A DNA stretch of 64,000 bases from Agromyces sp. CF514 (GTDB taxonomy: Bacteria > Actinomycetota > Actinomycetes > Actinomycetales > Microbacteriaceae): contig NZ_FOZD01000001.1 in assembly GCF_900113185.1 (NCBI RefSeq), forward strand, positions 434,001 to 498,000, given 5' to 3'. The notes under the pieces were generated by a model, which was given only the letters and a program-made list of their open reading frames with translations, searched no databases and was not told the origin of the DNA. The translations under genes and the position numbers were made by a program. Positions 43,897 to 52,579 of the stretch are shown here, in pieces (position 1 is the stretch's first letter; each line of letters begins with the position of its first letter).

Positions 43897-44778
43897 TCAG
43901 GCGACGGACTGCAGCGCGGTCCGTCGCCAGTGGCTCGGGGCGACGCCGTTGTGGCGACGGAAGGCCCGGCTGAAGCCCGCCTCGCTGTCGTAGCCCAGCT
44001 GGAACGCGATGCCGCTCACGGGCAGGCCGTCGCGCAGCATCCGCTCGGCCCTGCCCATGCGGATGCGAGCGACGTAGCGCGCCGGCGTCTCGCCGACGGA
44101 CAGCCGGAACTGCTCCGCGAACTGGGACCGCGAGGCGTGGGCGACGCGAGCCAGGGATTCGAGGGTCCAGGCCGCACCCGGGTCGTCGTGGATGGCCGCG
44201 AGCGCCAGCCCGACGCTCTGGTCGTCGGCCGCGGCGAGCCACGGCCTCGCGCTGCCGCAGCCGTGCTCGAGCCAGAACCTGACCGCGGCCGAGACGACCA
44301 CGTCGGTGAGGCCGGCGATGACCGCGCCCGCGCCGGGTCGCGCATCGGACGCCTCGCGGTGCATGGTGTCGAGCAGTGCCGCGAATGCGGGTTCCTGACG
44401 CCGGAACCCGTACGACGAGAGCAGGGCGGGCATCGCCCGGGTCAGGGTCGGACGGGCGCCGAGGAGCGCGAGCGACGTGCTCAGCAGGATCGTCTCGTGC
44501 GTGGCCCGCACCCGCACGCGTCCGCCCCGCGGCAGCAGCGCGAAGTCGCCGCATCCGATGACGGAGGTGCTGCCGTCGTGCTCGAGCTCGACCGTGCCCG
44601 AGATCACGAAGTGGAACCTCGTCGACTCGTGCGCCTCATCACGGAGCTCGCCGGCGCGGAGGCGGCGGTGGGTGAAGTCCAGCACCGACCATCTCAGGTG
44701 CTCGATGAGGTCTTCGATCGTGCGCGCGTCATCGATCGACGACGGGCCGACCTGAGGATGCTCCGCGATCGTGCACAT
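43897..44778 (-). CDS. AraC family regulator with N-terminal cupin
   Basis: 293 residues. Cupin_6-type sensor domain about 20-175 (STRFHFVISGTVELEHDGSTSVIGCGDFALLPRGGRVRVRA), then two HTHs in about 190-290: TLESLARVAHASRSQFAEQFRLSVGETPARYVARIRMGRAERML and VSGIAFQLGYDSEAGFSRAFRRHNGVAPSHWRR. The build matches AraC proteins that control neighbouring MFS or short-chain dehydrogenase genes. It converges on the MFS exporter gene, so control of that gene is plausible. Confidence 0.88.
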   Translation of the reverse strand: MCTIAEHPQVGPSSIDDARTIEDLIEHLRWSVLDFTHRRLRAGELRDEAHESTRFHFVISGTVELEHDGSTSVIGCGDFALLPRGGRVRVRATHETILLSTSLALLGARPTLTRAMPALLSSYGFRRQEPAFAALLDTMHREASDARPGAGAVIAGLTDVVVSAAVRFWLEHGCGSARPWLAAADDQSVGLALAAIHDDPGAAWTLESLARVAHASRSQFAEQFRLSVGETPARYVARIRMGRAERMLRDGLPVSGIAFQLGYDSEAGFSRAFRRHNGVAPSHWRRTALQSVA

Positions 44779-44844
44779 GAGAGGTGCAATCGTCGCGGGC
44801 GCGAGGATATTCCGGCGCCGCGAGCGGCGGCAGGACGGGCCCGA

Positions 44845-46167
44845 TCAGCCGACCAGCAGCAGCGGGTCGGCGATGAGTCGCTCGCGCGCCTGCCGACGAG
44901 CGCCGACGAATGCGGCATCCGGCCCTCCGACCGCCCGTGAGAAGGCCGGGATCGCGCTGATCGCCCCGCCGCCCACCGTCGGGCGGTTGGCCTGCAGTGC
45001 GCTCTGGATGTCGCCGATGTGGCCGCCCCAGTAGCCGCCGACGACGACGACTGCCGGATCGAGCGTCGGCACGACGACCTGCAGGGTGCGGCCGATCCAG
45101 TGCGCGGCGTCGAGCCATGACCAGCGTGCGCGGTCCTCGGCCTCGGCGATGCGCAGCGTCAGCTCCTCGAGCGCAGCAGCGCGGCCGTCGGTTTCGGCGT
45201 ACGTGGAGAGCCCCGCGCGTTCGAGCACGACGTCAGGTGCGGCGATCGTCGCGAGGCAGCCCTGCTGGCCGCATCGGCACCGCAGCCCGCCGGGAACGAT
45301 CGGCAGGTGGCCGAAGGTCGCTCCCAGGCCGTGCGCGCCGTGCAGCGGGCGGTGCGCGGCGACGGCCGCCGCGGAGACGCCCGTGTCGCCGTCGAGGTAG
45401 AGCACGTCGCCGATGCCGGGCAGCGCCTCGAGCTCGACGCTCGCGGCGGCCGCCGCGGCTCGCACGAGCTGCATCGGCATGGGGAGTGCGGCCTCGACGG
45501 ACTCCATCGCTGGCACCCTGGCGCGCAGTTCGCCGAGGACGTCGACGGGCTCGGCGCCGAAGCGCGGGTCGGTGATCACGACGGCGGGGGATCCGACGAT
45601 CGCGCCGTCGACGAGCACGGTGAGGTCTGCGATGCGCTGCCCGGCGCGGTCGACGCGCGCGATCGCGCGGCTGATCACGGTGGCGAGCGAGGTCATCGGT
45701 CCGGCGGTCGTCGCAGCCGCCGCCCCGCCGGGTGCGGTCGGCATCCTCGCGCCTCTGGCCTGGGCCTGGGCCTGGGCTTGTGCCTGCGCGGCGGCCGGGG
45801 TCGGGGGCAGCGGCTCGGTGAAGCGCGCGGACTCGTCACCGGCGAGGCTCGCGACCGTGGCCACCGCCTCGTCGAGCGTGAGGCGGGCCGTGACGAGCAC
45901 CCGGTCGCCGCCGGAGAGCGCGAGCGGCGTCGAGCGCCCGTCGCCGTGCGAGTCGTCGGACGGGCGGATCACGCCGGCGTCGAGCAGGCGCGCGGTCAGG
46001 CCCGCGATGGTGCCGCGGCCGAGACCCGTCGCGTTCGCGAGCTCGCTGCGGGTGGCCGAGCCGTGGGTGACGAGATGCTCGACGACGAGGGCGGACTGCT
46101 CGCGGTGGAGATCGAGTGGGCCGGTGATGGTGGGGACGGTCGGGACGGTCGGATCGCCGGGTGTCAT
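44845..46167 (-). CDS. ROK family sugar-responsive repressor (first)
   Basis: 440 residues. N-terminal winged HTH (ALVVEHLVTHGSATRSELANATGLGRGTIAGLTARLLDAGVI, about 28-70), a ROK sugar-binding domain, and the zinc motif in GGLRCRCGQQGCLAT (CxCGxxGC). A linker around residue 130 has an Ala-Gln repeat from a 6-bp DNA repeat, unusual for ROK proteins. The glucokinase-type phosphate/ATP motif DxGxT is absent, as expected of repressors (VLYLDGDTGVSAAAV instead). It closes the minus-strand group MFS transporter, carboxylesterase, ROK, so it is likely a local repressor of their use of an unidentified glycoside. Confidence 0.87.
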   Translation of the reverse strand: MTPGDPTVPTVPTITGPLDLHREQSALVVEHLVTHGSATRSELANATGLGRGTIAGLTARLLDAGVIRPSDDSHGDGRSTPLALSGGDRVLVTARLTLDEAVATVASLAGDESARFTEPLPPTPAAAQAQAQAQAQARGARMPTAPGGAAAATTAGPMTSLATVISRAIARVDRAGQRIADLTVLVDGAIVGSPAVVITDPRFGAEPVDVLGELRARVPAMESVEAALPMPMQLVRAAAAAASVELEALPGIGDVLYLDGDTGVSAAAVAAHRPLHGAHGLGATFGHLPIVPGGLRCRCGQQGCLATIAAPDVVLERAGLSTYAETDGRAAALEELTLRIAEAEDRARWSWLDAAHWIGRTLQVVVPTLDPAVVVVGGYWGGHIGDIQSALQANRPTVGGGAISAIPAFSRAVGGPDAAFVGARRQARERLIADPLLLVG

Positions 46168-46218
46168 GACGCAAGCATGAACCCGGCGGACCCGACGGTC
46201 ACGTACCCCAACCGGGTG

Positions 46219-47772
46219 TCATCGCAACGGGAGCACCGAATCGTACGCGCCGGTCGCCTCGAACGAGGGCGTGTCCCACACCTTCGCGACCGGTGACGTG
46301 CCGCGGGCGGTCGACCAGCCCGGGTCGCCGACCTCGATGAACGCCACGGCGGCGGCGTGCACCTCGTCGGCCAGTGACTGCGGCGGGTTGGGCCCCGCGA
46401 GCGGCTCCATCGCGGGCCCGTCGAGGCAGTCGAAGAAGAACGGCACGTCGAGGCAGTGCTCGGCGAACCCGAAGCGGCCGGAGGGCCACGAGAAGCGGTA
46501 CAGCCACGTCGGCGTCTCGCCGCGTGCCCCGACCACGTCGAGGATCGCGGCTCGGAACATGCGATCGCTGAGGAACCGCCCGGCGATGCGCGCCGTGCCC
46601 TTCGCCACCACCTCGGCGTTCGCCGCGAGGTACGGCCTCAGGCGCTCCTTCGGCATGCCGAGCTTCTTCAGCATGAACGACTTCGGGATCCAGCGGAGCT
46701 TCTTCTCGGCCTCGGCGAACGCCATCGTGAACTCGTCGTCGGTGGCGCCCAGCACGAGCGGCTTCGACGCGCCGACGCCCGCGGCGATCGACTCGAGCGT
46801 CGGGCGCAGGACGAGCTCGCCGTCGATCGTGGGGCCGAGCGGCAGCCCCTCCTCGATGATCGCGTTCAGGGCGTCGGGGCCGTTGAGTTCGGTCGCCTGC
46901 TTCTGCAGTTCGAGGATCCGCTCCTCGCTCACGCCCGAGAGTGCGGCACGCGTCGGCTCGACGCCTGCGGAGGCCGCGAGGGCGCGCCCGAACGTCTCGC
47001 TGCGCGCCGGCGTCACGTCGGCGAGCGCCCCCGAGATCGCGTAGACGCCGTGGAACAGGTGCTGTGCGGCCTCCATGCCGAGCAGGGTGAGCACGGCGCC
47101 GCCGCCGGCCGACTGGCCGGCGATCGTCACGCGCGAGGGGTCTCCGCCGAAGGCGGAGATGTTCTGCTGCACCCATTCGAGCGCGAGCAGCCAGTCCCGC
47201 ACGCCACGGTTGCCAGGGGCATCCGAGATCCATCCGAAGCCGTCGAAGCCGAGTCGGTACGAGATCGTCACCGTCACGACGCCGTCGCGGTTGAAGTTGC
47301 GGCCGTCGTACCAGGCGCTCGCGGGCGAGCCGGCGAAGTAGCCGCCGCCGTGGATCCACACCAGCACGGGCAGGCCTTCGCCCTCGACGGGAGCCTCGGG
47401 CGAAGGGGTGAACACGTTGACGTTGAGCGTCGACTCGCCGGGAACGCTCGGCTCGGGGATGAGCGTCACGCCGGGGTCGCCGCGCTGCGCGGTCGGCGCG
47501 AACTCGAGGGCGTCGAGCACCCCCGCCCACGGCGCCTTCGGCACGGGCGCGGCGAAGCGCAGTTCGCCGACGGGCGCCTCGGCGAACGGGATGCCGAGGA
47601 AGGCCGCCGATCGCTCGGCGCCGCGGCCGCCGGTGGCGTCGCCCTCCGAGCGGATGGTCGGGCGCCACCGGCCGCGGACGCGGCCTGCGAGGGTGTCGAC
47701 CTCGACGAAGCCGGAGAGCTCGGCGGCATCCGTCGTTCCGGGTGCGGAGGATTGGGCGGGGGTGTGCGACAT
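46219..47772 (-). CDS. Type B carboxylesterase/lipase family protein
   Basis: 517 residues, no signal peptide. Alpha/beta hydrolase marks: FTPSPEAPVEGEGLPVLVWIHGGGYFAGSPASAWYDG (oxyanion HGGG), then FGGDPSRVTIAGQSAGGGAVLTLLG with the nucleophile in G-x-S-A-G (about residue 220). The acidic residue and C-terminal His lie in conserved blocks (GATDDEFTMAF; HCLDVPFFFD). It hydrolyses carboxylic esters in the cytoplasm, plausibly removing acetyl or aromatic groups from imported glycosides, because the gene lies between a sugar MFS and a ROK repressor. Confidence 0.9.
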   Translation of the reverse strand: MSHTPAQSSAPGTTDAAELSGFVEVDTLAGRVRGRWRPTIRSEGDATGGRGAERSAAFLGIPFAEAPVGELRFAAPVPKAPWAGVLDALEFAPTAQRGDPGVTLIPEPSVPGESTLNVNVFTPSPEAPVEGEGLPVLVWIHGGGYFAGSPASAWYDGRNFNRDGVVTVTISYRLGFDGFGWISDAPGNRGVRDWLLALEWVQQNISAFGGDPSRVTIAGQSAGGGAVLTLLGMEAAQHLFHGVYAISGALADVTPARSETFGRALAASAGVEPTRAALSGVSEERILELQKQATELNGPDALNAIIEEGLPLGPTIDGELVLRPTLESIAAGVGASKPLVLGATDDEFTMAFAEAEKKLRWIPKSFMLKKLGMPKERLRPYLAANAEVVAKGTARIAGRFLSDRMFRAAILDVVGARGETPTWLYRFSWPSGRFGFAEHCLDVPFFFDCLDGPAMEPLAGPNPPQSLADEVHAAAVAFIEVGDPGWSTARGTSPVAKVWDTPSFEATGAYDSVLPLR

Positions 47773-47782
47773 GTCGGTGCTC

Positions 47783-49096
47783 CTAACGCACGCTCTTGAT
47801 GGGGGACACGGCGATCGCCGCGATGAGGACGAAGACCATGGCGAAGACGAACAGCATCGGGTACCCGCCGAGCGAGCTGATGATCAGGCCGGCGACGGCC
47901 GCGCTCATGGCCTGCGGGATGTTGGTCGCGATGTTCAGGATGCCGAGGTCCTTGCCCGCGTTCGTGCCGCCGCCGGGCAGCACCTCGGTCATGAGGGCGG
48001 TGTCGACCGACATGTAGAACCCGAATCCGAAGCCGATGATGACGTTCATGAGCAGCATGCCGGTCATGTTCGGCATGAGCAACGGGAACGCGAGGCTCGC
48101 GACCATGATCGCCGAAGAGGCGTAGATGAACACCTTGCGCCGGCCGACCCGGTCGCTCCACCAGCCCGAGACGGCGACCGCGAGGAGGGTCGGAACGAGG
48201 CCCGCGAGCGTCAGGGTGACCTGGGAGGAGGCCGCCTCGGTCAGCGACATGCCGATGTAGTCGGTGAGGATGTACAGCCCGTACGCCGAGATGACGAAGT
48301 AGCCGAGCATGAAGAGGAAGCGTGCGGTGAACGCCCACGCGAAGTCGGGGTGCCGCCTGGGGTTGATCCAGAAGCCGCCGAGGAACTGCTTCCAGCTCCA
48401 TGGCGCGACCGTCGCCTCCTTCGACGACCAGTCGCGGTCGATGACGACGTAGGCGATCGTCACGACGATCACGATGACGCCGAACACCGAGTAACCGACA
48501 CCGAAGTTCGTGGCGAACTGGCCGGCGATGACGATGCCGAGGGTCGCGCCGATCTGCATGCCGAGGCCGAACACGGCGCTCGCGACACCGCGCCTGTCGC
48601 GCGGGAACCGGTCGGGGGTGATCGCCGACATCGGCCCTTGCAGGGCGTTCAGCGACACCTGGATGAGCACCCAGAAGACCGTGAGCCAGAGGATCGAGTC
48701 GAGGTAGCCCATGCCGAACAGCAGCACCCCGCCGATGAGCGCGCCGCCGACCATCCAGGGTGCGCGACGGCCGAACCGCGATCGCGTGCGGTCGCTGATC
48801 GCGCCCACGATCGGCTGCGCGAAGAGCGTGAAGACGAACGAGGTCGTGACGATGATCGCGAGGTTCGCGACCTTGTTCGCCTCGTCGATGAGGGCGACCT
48901 GGATCGGCAGCAGGATCGCGATGAGACCCGCGTAGGTGGCGAAGAGGGCGAGGGAGACCCCCATGAGGCCGGGCAGAGTGCGCTTCGTGGGCGGCGGGCT
49001 CGCGGGCGCCTCGCCCGGAACCGGTTCGGTCGCGGAGATCACGCCGGTGGGTGCGAGTTCGGCTGCGGGGTCGGGCAGCGGCGGTTGCAGGGACAT
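47783..49096 (-). CDS. Sugar MFS transporter (GPH-like), first paralogue
   Basis: 437 residues from ATG 49096 (AGGAG 8 nt upstream), with 12 membrane helices. Shows GAISDRTRSRFGRRAPWMVGGALIGG, the MFS/GPH loop between helices 2 and 3, and DTALMTEVLPGGGTNAGKDLGILNIATNIPQAMSAAVAGLI late in the chain. Closely related to the transporter at 51254-52579. Both look like cation symporters for glycosides. First gene of the group with the carboxylesterase, 10 bp away, and the ROK repressor. Confidence 0.88.
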   Translation of the reverse strand: MSLQPPLPDPAAELAPTGVISATEPVPGEAPASPPPTKRTLPGLMGVSLALFATYAGLIAILLPIQVALIDEANKVANLAIIVTTSFVFTLFAQPIVGAISDRTRSRFGRRAPWMVGGALIGGVLLFGMGYLDSILWLTVFWVLIQVSLNALQGPMSAITPDRFPRDRRGVASAVFGLGMQIGATLGIVIAGQFATNFGVGYSVFGVIVIVVTIAYVVIDRDWSSKEATVAPWSWKQFLGGFWINPRRHPDFAWAFTARFLFMLGYFVISAYGLYILTDYIGMSLTEAASSQVTLTLAGLVPTLLAVAVSGWWSDRVGRRKVFIYASSAIMVASLAFPLLMPNMTGMLLMNVIIGFGFGFYMSVDTALMTEVLPGGGTNAGKDLGILNIATNIPQAMSAAVAGLIISSLGGYPMLFVFAMVFVLIAAIAVSPIKSVR

Positions 49097-49190
49097 TCGG
49101 GGGCTCCTCATCGTCGAGACGGCCTGGGTCGGGTGGCTGCCCGAGTGGAACCCGAGCGGCCTTCGGGATTCAGTCTGCTGTGTCGGACGG

Positions 49191-49214
49191 ATAACTTCAA
49201 GTCGTGAACTATAT
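49191..49214. promoter_or_regulatory. AT-rich dyad before the MFS-esterase-ROK operon
   Basis: ATAACTTCA-N5-TGAACTATAT in the 154-bp gap upstream of the MFS gene (minus strand). TTC..GAA-type half-sites resemble ROK (NagC/XylR) operators. Weak but positioned right. Confidence 0.35.
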
Positions 49215-49250
49215 GTCTGCTCGGGGGCGAGAACCCATCGCCCTCCGGCA

Positions 49251-50456
49251 TCAGCCGCGAGCGAGCGCCACCGGGTCGGCGAGCAAGCGCGCCACGGCCG
49301 CCTGCTCGGCGCCGATGAGCGCGGCATCGCGTCCGAGGCGGCTGCCGACAACGGGCGGCGGCAGGACCGCGATGCCGGCGATACCGGGCTGGATCTCGGC
49401 GAGCCGCTCCGCCACGTCGTCGGCGAGCCGCGCGAGGTAGCCGCCCAGTACGACGAGCGCCGGGTCGACGGTGAGCACGACGATCTGGATCGCCCTGGCG
49501 AGCTCGATCGAGCCCGCGCGCCACGCCGCCGCCGCGGCCGGCTCCTCCGCGTGGATCCGGCGGACGAACTCGTCGAGCGCGGCCTCCAGGCCTTCGTCGC
49601 GCGCGAGGTCGCCCAGGCCCGCCGCCTCGAGCAGCACATCGGGTCCGGCCACCGTCACGAGGCATCCGTGCTGCCCGCACTCGCAGCGCACGCCGCCTGG
49701 CACGATCGGCAGGTGGCCCAGTGCTGCCGCCAGCCGATGCGTTCCGTCGAGCGGCGTGCCGCCCGTGATGACGGCGCCGCCGATGCCCGAGTCGCTCTTG
49801 AGGTAGACGAGCTCGGCCGGTCCGCCGGCCGCGGCGTGCTCGGCCAGCGCGGCGACGGCCGTGTCGGCGACGAGGCGCGCGGCACCGGCATCGCGGAGGG
49901 CGGCGAACCGCGCCGACCGCTCGCCGAGCAGGGTCAGCACGTCGACCGTGCCCCAGCCGAGGTCGGTGTCGGCGAGCACCAGCGCGGGTTCGCCGCCGAT
50001 GGGCGCCCAGACGACGACGGATGCCTCGGCCACGGCCCGGCCGTCGAGGCGATCGAGCACGGCGTCGAGCGCCTCGGCCGCGGTGTCGAGTACGCGACCC
50101 GGATCGCCCATGGGGCGTCCGTGCCGCAGTTCGACCCGCGCGAGCCGCGTGCCGCCGAGCGTGCTCGCGACGGCGCTCGCGTGATCGGCGTCGATGAGCA
50201 CGGTCACGAGGGCGAGGTGGTCGGCGGAGAGCGCGAGGAGGGTACGCGGACGCCCGCGGCCCTCGGGCGCGACGGACTCGGTCTCGTGCACGAGGCCGCC
50301 GCGTTCGAGCTCGCGCACGAGCGCGGTCAGCGAGCCCCGGGTGAGGCCCGTGGCATCCGCGAGGTCGCTCCGCGAGGCCTCGCCGAGCTCGGCCAGCTTC
50401 GTCGCGACGAGCGCGAGGTTGTGGCGTCGGACGTCGGCGCTCGCGAGCGAGCTCAC
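49251..50456 (-). CDS. ROK family sugar-responsive repressor (second)
   Basis: 401 residues from GTG 50456. HTH NLALVATKLAELGEASRSDLADATGLTRGSLTALVRELERGGLVHETESV (about 13-62), ROK domain with GGVRCECGQHGCLVT zinc motif, and a C-terminal block LVVLGGYLARLADDVAERL shared with the first ROK (VVVVGGYWGGHIGDI). The GTG start overlaps the stop of the upstream TetR gene as GTGA, so translation is coupled. Probably one of two regulators of the glycoside locus. Confidence 0.88.
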   Translation of the reverse strand: MSSLASADVRRHNLALVATKLAELGEASRSDLADATGLTRGSLTALVRELERGGLVHETESVAPEGRGRPRTLLALSADHLALVTVLIDADHASAVASTLGGTRLARVELRHGRPMGDPGRVLDTAAEALDAVLDRLDGRAVAEASVVVWAPIGGEPALVLADTDLGWGTVDVLTLLGERSARFAALRDAGAARLVADTAVAALAEHAAAGGPAELVYLKSDSGIGGAVITGGTPLDGTHRLAAALGHLPIVPGGVRCECGQHGCLVTVAGPDVLLEAAGLGDLARDEGLEAALDEFVRRIHAEEPAAAAAWRAGSIELARAIQIVVLTVDPALVVLGGYLARLADDVAERLAEIQPGIAGIAVLPPPVVGSRLGRDAALIGAEQAAVARLLADPVALARG

Positions 50457-51154
50457 GGTGTCGGCGTCGGTGCGGGCGTCGAAGCGGGTGCTGGTGCGGG
50501 ATCCGCCGCCGCCGGTGCGCGGAGCTGGTCGACGAACGCCTCGATGTGCGCGGCCATGTCGACGTCGGGGTCGAGCAGCCACTGCGTCTGGAGGCCGTCG
50601 GCGAGGGCGATGAGGCTCGTCGCGGTGAGGTCGGGATCGACGTCGGCCGCCAGTTCTCCGGCCTCCTGGAGGCGGCGCAGCGCCTCGGCGCCGTAGCGGC
50701 GGAAGGTCTTCGAGCGGTCGACGAAGAACGCGTGCGCGGGGTGCTCGGGGTCGGTGGCGTCGGCCGAGAGGCGCGCGTAGAGCTGCACGAGGCCGGGCAC
50801 GTCGGCGTTGTGCCGCATGATCGCGATGAAGCCCTCGATGAATCGCGCCTGGTCGAGCCGCTCGAGACGGGAGGCGAGGGTGCCCCCGGCGGCAGTGTCG
50901 TCGTGGGCCGGGGCGCCGGACTCGCCGCCCCACGCGACCTGGTCGGCCTCGTCGCGCTTGCGGAGGATCTCCTGGAACAGCTCGTCCTTCGAACTGAAGT
51001 AGTGCAGCAGTCCGGCCTGGCTGAGCCCGACGGCGTCGGCGAGCTCCTTCACGCTCGTGCGGCGGTAGCCGTTGCGCGCGATCACCTCGAGCGCGGTCGT
51101 CAGGATCTCCTCGCGCTTGGCGATGCCCTTCGCATATGAACCTCTACGTGCCAT
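50453..51154 (-). CDS. TetR/AcrR family repressor of the glucoside operon
   Basis: 233 residues. HTH REEILTTALEVIARNGYRRTSVKELADAVGLSQAGLLHYFSSKDELFQEIL (about 14-64), a helical ligand domain with FIAIMRHNADVPGLVQLYARLSADATDPEHPAHAFF, and a low-complexity Pro/Ala/Thr tail. That tail pattern (RERY-type LSA region) is typical of TetR proteins controlling sugar MFS genes. Divergent from MFS/PAP2/GH3; the inverted repeat CAAAACC-N11-GGTTTTG (51188-51212) in the gap is the likely operator. Confidence 0.88.
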   Translation of the reverse strand: MARRGSYAKGIAKREEILTTALEVIARNGYRRTSVKELADAVGLSQAGLLHYFSSKDELFQEILRKRDEADQVAWGGESGAPAHDDTAAGGTLASRLERLDQARFIEGFIAIMRHNADVPGLVQLYARLSADATDPEHPAHAFFVDRSKTFRRYGAEALRRLQEAGELAADVDPDLTATSLIALADGLQTQWLLDPDVDMAAHIEAFVDQLRAPAAADPAPAPASTPAPTPTP

Positions 51155-51187
51155 AGGGGAATGCTACGGATCTTCTTGCTTGCATTC

Positions 51188-51212
51188 CAAAACCGAGCGA
51201 AGTATGGTTTTG
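51188..51212. promoter_or_regulatory. TetR operator CAAAACC-N11-GGTTTTG
   Basis: Seven-base perfect arms (51188-51194 and 51206-51212) in the divergent gap between the TetR gene and the MFS-PAP2-GH3 operon. The region is AT-rich compared with its surroundings and should hold both promoters. Confidence 0.6.
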
Positions 51213-51253
51213 CAATCCACCTCGATGACGAGGCCCCGAAAGGACCCCGACCA

Positions 51254-52579
51254 ATGACAACGATGTCCTCCCCAGCATCACCCGTCGAACCATCGCCCGA
51301 ACCCGATACGGCCGTCGACGACGCCGTCGCCTTCGTCGAGGAGGCCGCAGGCAACGAGGATCCGCCCGCCCCGATCAAGGGCGTCCGCCGCCTGCTCGGC
51401 TGGATCATCCCGGCCAACCTCGGGATCTTCCTCATCTGGGGCGCCGTTCCCGGCATCCTGCTCCCGGCCCAGATCACCGCGCTGTTCGGCGAGGCCGACA
51501 AGGTCGCGAACCTCACGCTCGTGGCGACCATCGGCGCGTTCTGCTCGATGCTCGCCCAGCCGATCGCCGGGCAGATCTCCGACCGCACCCGCTCGCGCTT
51601 CGGCCGACGTGCCCCCTGGATCTTCATCGGAGCGCTCGCGGGCGGCCTCTCGCTCGTCGGGCTCGCGTTCGCGAACTCGCTGGTCGGCGTCGTGATCGCG
51701 TGGAGCCTCGTGCAGATCACCTACAACATCGCGCAGGGCCCGCTCAGCGCGATCATGCCCGACCGGGTGCCGCTCAAGCGTCGCGGCACCTTCGCCGCCC
51801 TCTCGGGCATCGGCCTCATGGTCGGCGCCCTCGGCGGGCAGATCGTCGGCTCGCTGTTCTTCAACAGCATCACGGCCGGCTACGTGACCTTCGCAGCGTT
51901 CTCGCTCGTGATCCTCACCCTCTTCATCGTCTTCAACCCCGACTACTCCTCGAAGGACCTCTCGCCCGAGCCGTTCCGGTTCGGCGACTTCCTGCGCACG
52001 TTCTGGGTGAACCCGATCAAGCACCCCGACTTCTTCTGGGCCTTCACCGGTCGCCTGCTGCTCTACACGGGCTACTTCGCCGTCACCGGGTTCCAGCTCT
52101 TCCTGCTGACCGACTACTTCGGCGTCGAGAACCCCGAGACCGTCATCCCCATGCTGGGCCTGATCAGCCTCGTCGGCATCCTGCTCGCCACGGTCGTGTC
52201 GGGTCCGCTCTCCGACAAGGTCGGCCGGCGCAAGCCCTTCGTGTTCATCTCGTCGGTCGTCACCGGACTCGCGCTCGTCGTGCCGTGGGTCTGGCCCGAC
52301 CTCACCGCGTGGATGGTCTTCACGTTCGTCTCGGGCCTCGGCTTCGGCATGTTCCAGGCCGTCGACACCGCGCTCATGAGCGAGGTGCTGCCCTCGGCGA
52401 AGTCGTTCGCGAAGGATCTCGGCGTCGTCAACATCGCGGCGACCCTGCCGCAGACGCTCGCCCCGGGCGTCGCCGGCGCGATCGTGCTCTCGTTCGGATA
52501 CACCGCGCTGTTCCCCGTCGGCATCGTGCTGTCCGTGCTGGGCGCGTTCGCCGTGTGGCCCATCAAGGCGGTGAAGTGA
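51254..52579 (+). CDS. Sugar MFS transporter (GPH-like), second paralogue
   Basis: 441 residues from ATG 51254 (GAAAGGAC upstream). An acidic N-terminal tail of about 45 residues precedes 12 membrane helices. GQISDRTRSRFGRRAPWIFIGALAGG and DTALMSEVLPSAKSFAKDLGVVNIAATLPQTLAPGVAGAIVLSFG correspond closely to the first paralogue. First gene of an operon whose last gene is a GH3 beta-glucosidase, so it probably imports beta-glucosides such as cellobiose or aryl glucosides. Confidence 0.88.
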   Translation: MTTMSSPASPVEPSPEPDTAVDDAVAFVEEAAGNEDPPAPIKGVRRLLGWIIPANLGIFLIWGAVPGILLPAQITALFGEADKVANLTLVATIGAFCSMLAQPIAGQISDRTRSRFGRRAPWIFIGALAGGLSLVGLAFANSLVGVVIAWSLVQITYNIAQGPLSAIMPDRVPLKRRGTFAALSGIGLMVGALGGQIVGSLFFNSITAGYVTFAAFSLVILTLFIVFNPDYSSKDLSPEPFRFGDFLRTFWVNPIKHPDFFWAFTGRLLLYTGYFAVTGFQLFLLTDYFGVENPETVIPMLGLISLVGILLATVVSGPLSDKVGRRKPFVFISSVVTGLALVVPWVWPDLTAWMVFTFVSGLGFGMFQAVDTALMSEVLPSAKSFAKDLGVVNIAATLPQTLAPGVAGAIVLSFGYTALFPVGIVLSVLGAFAVWPIKAVK

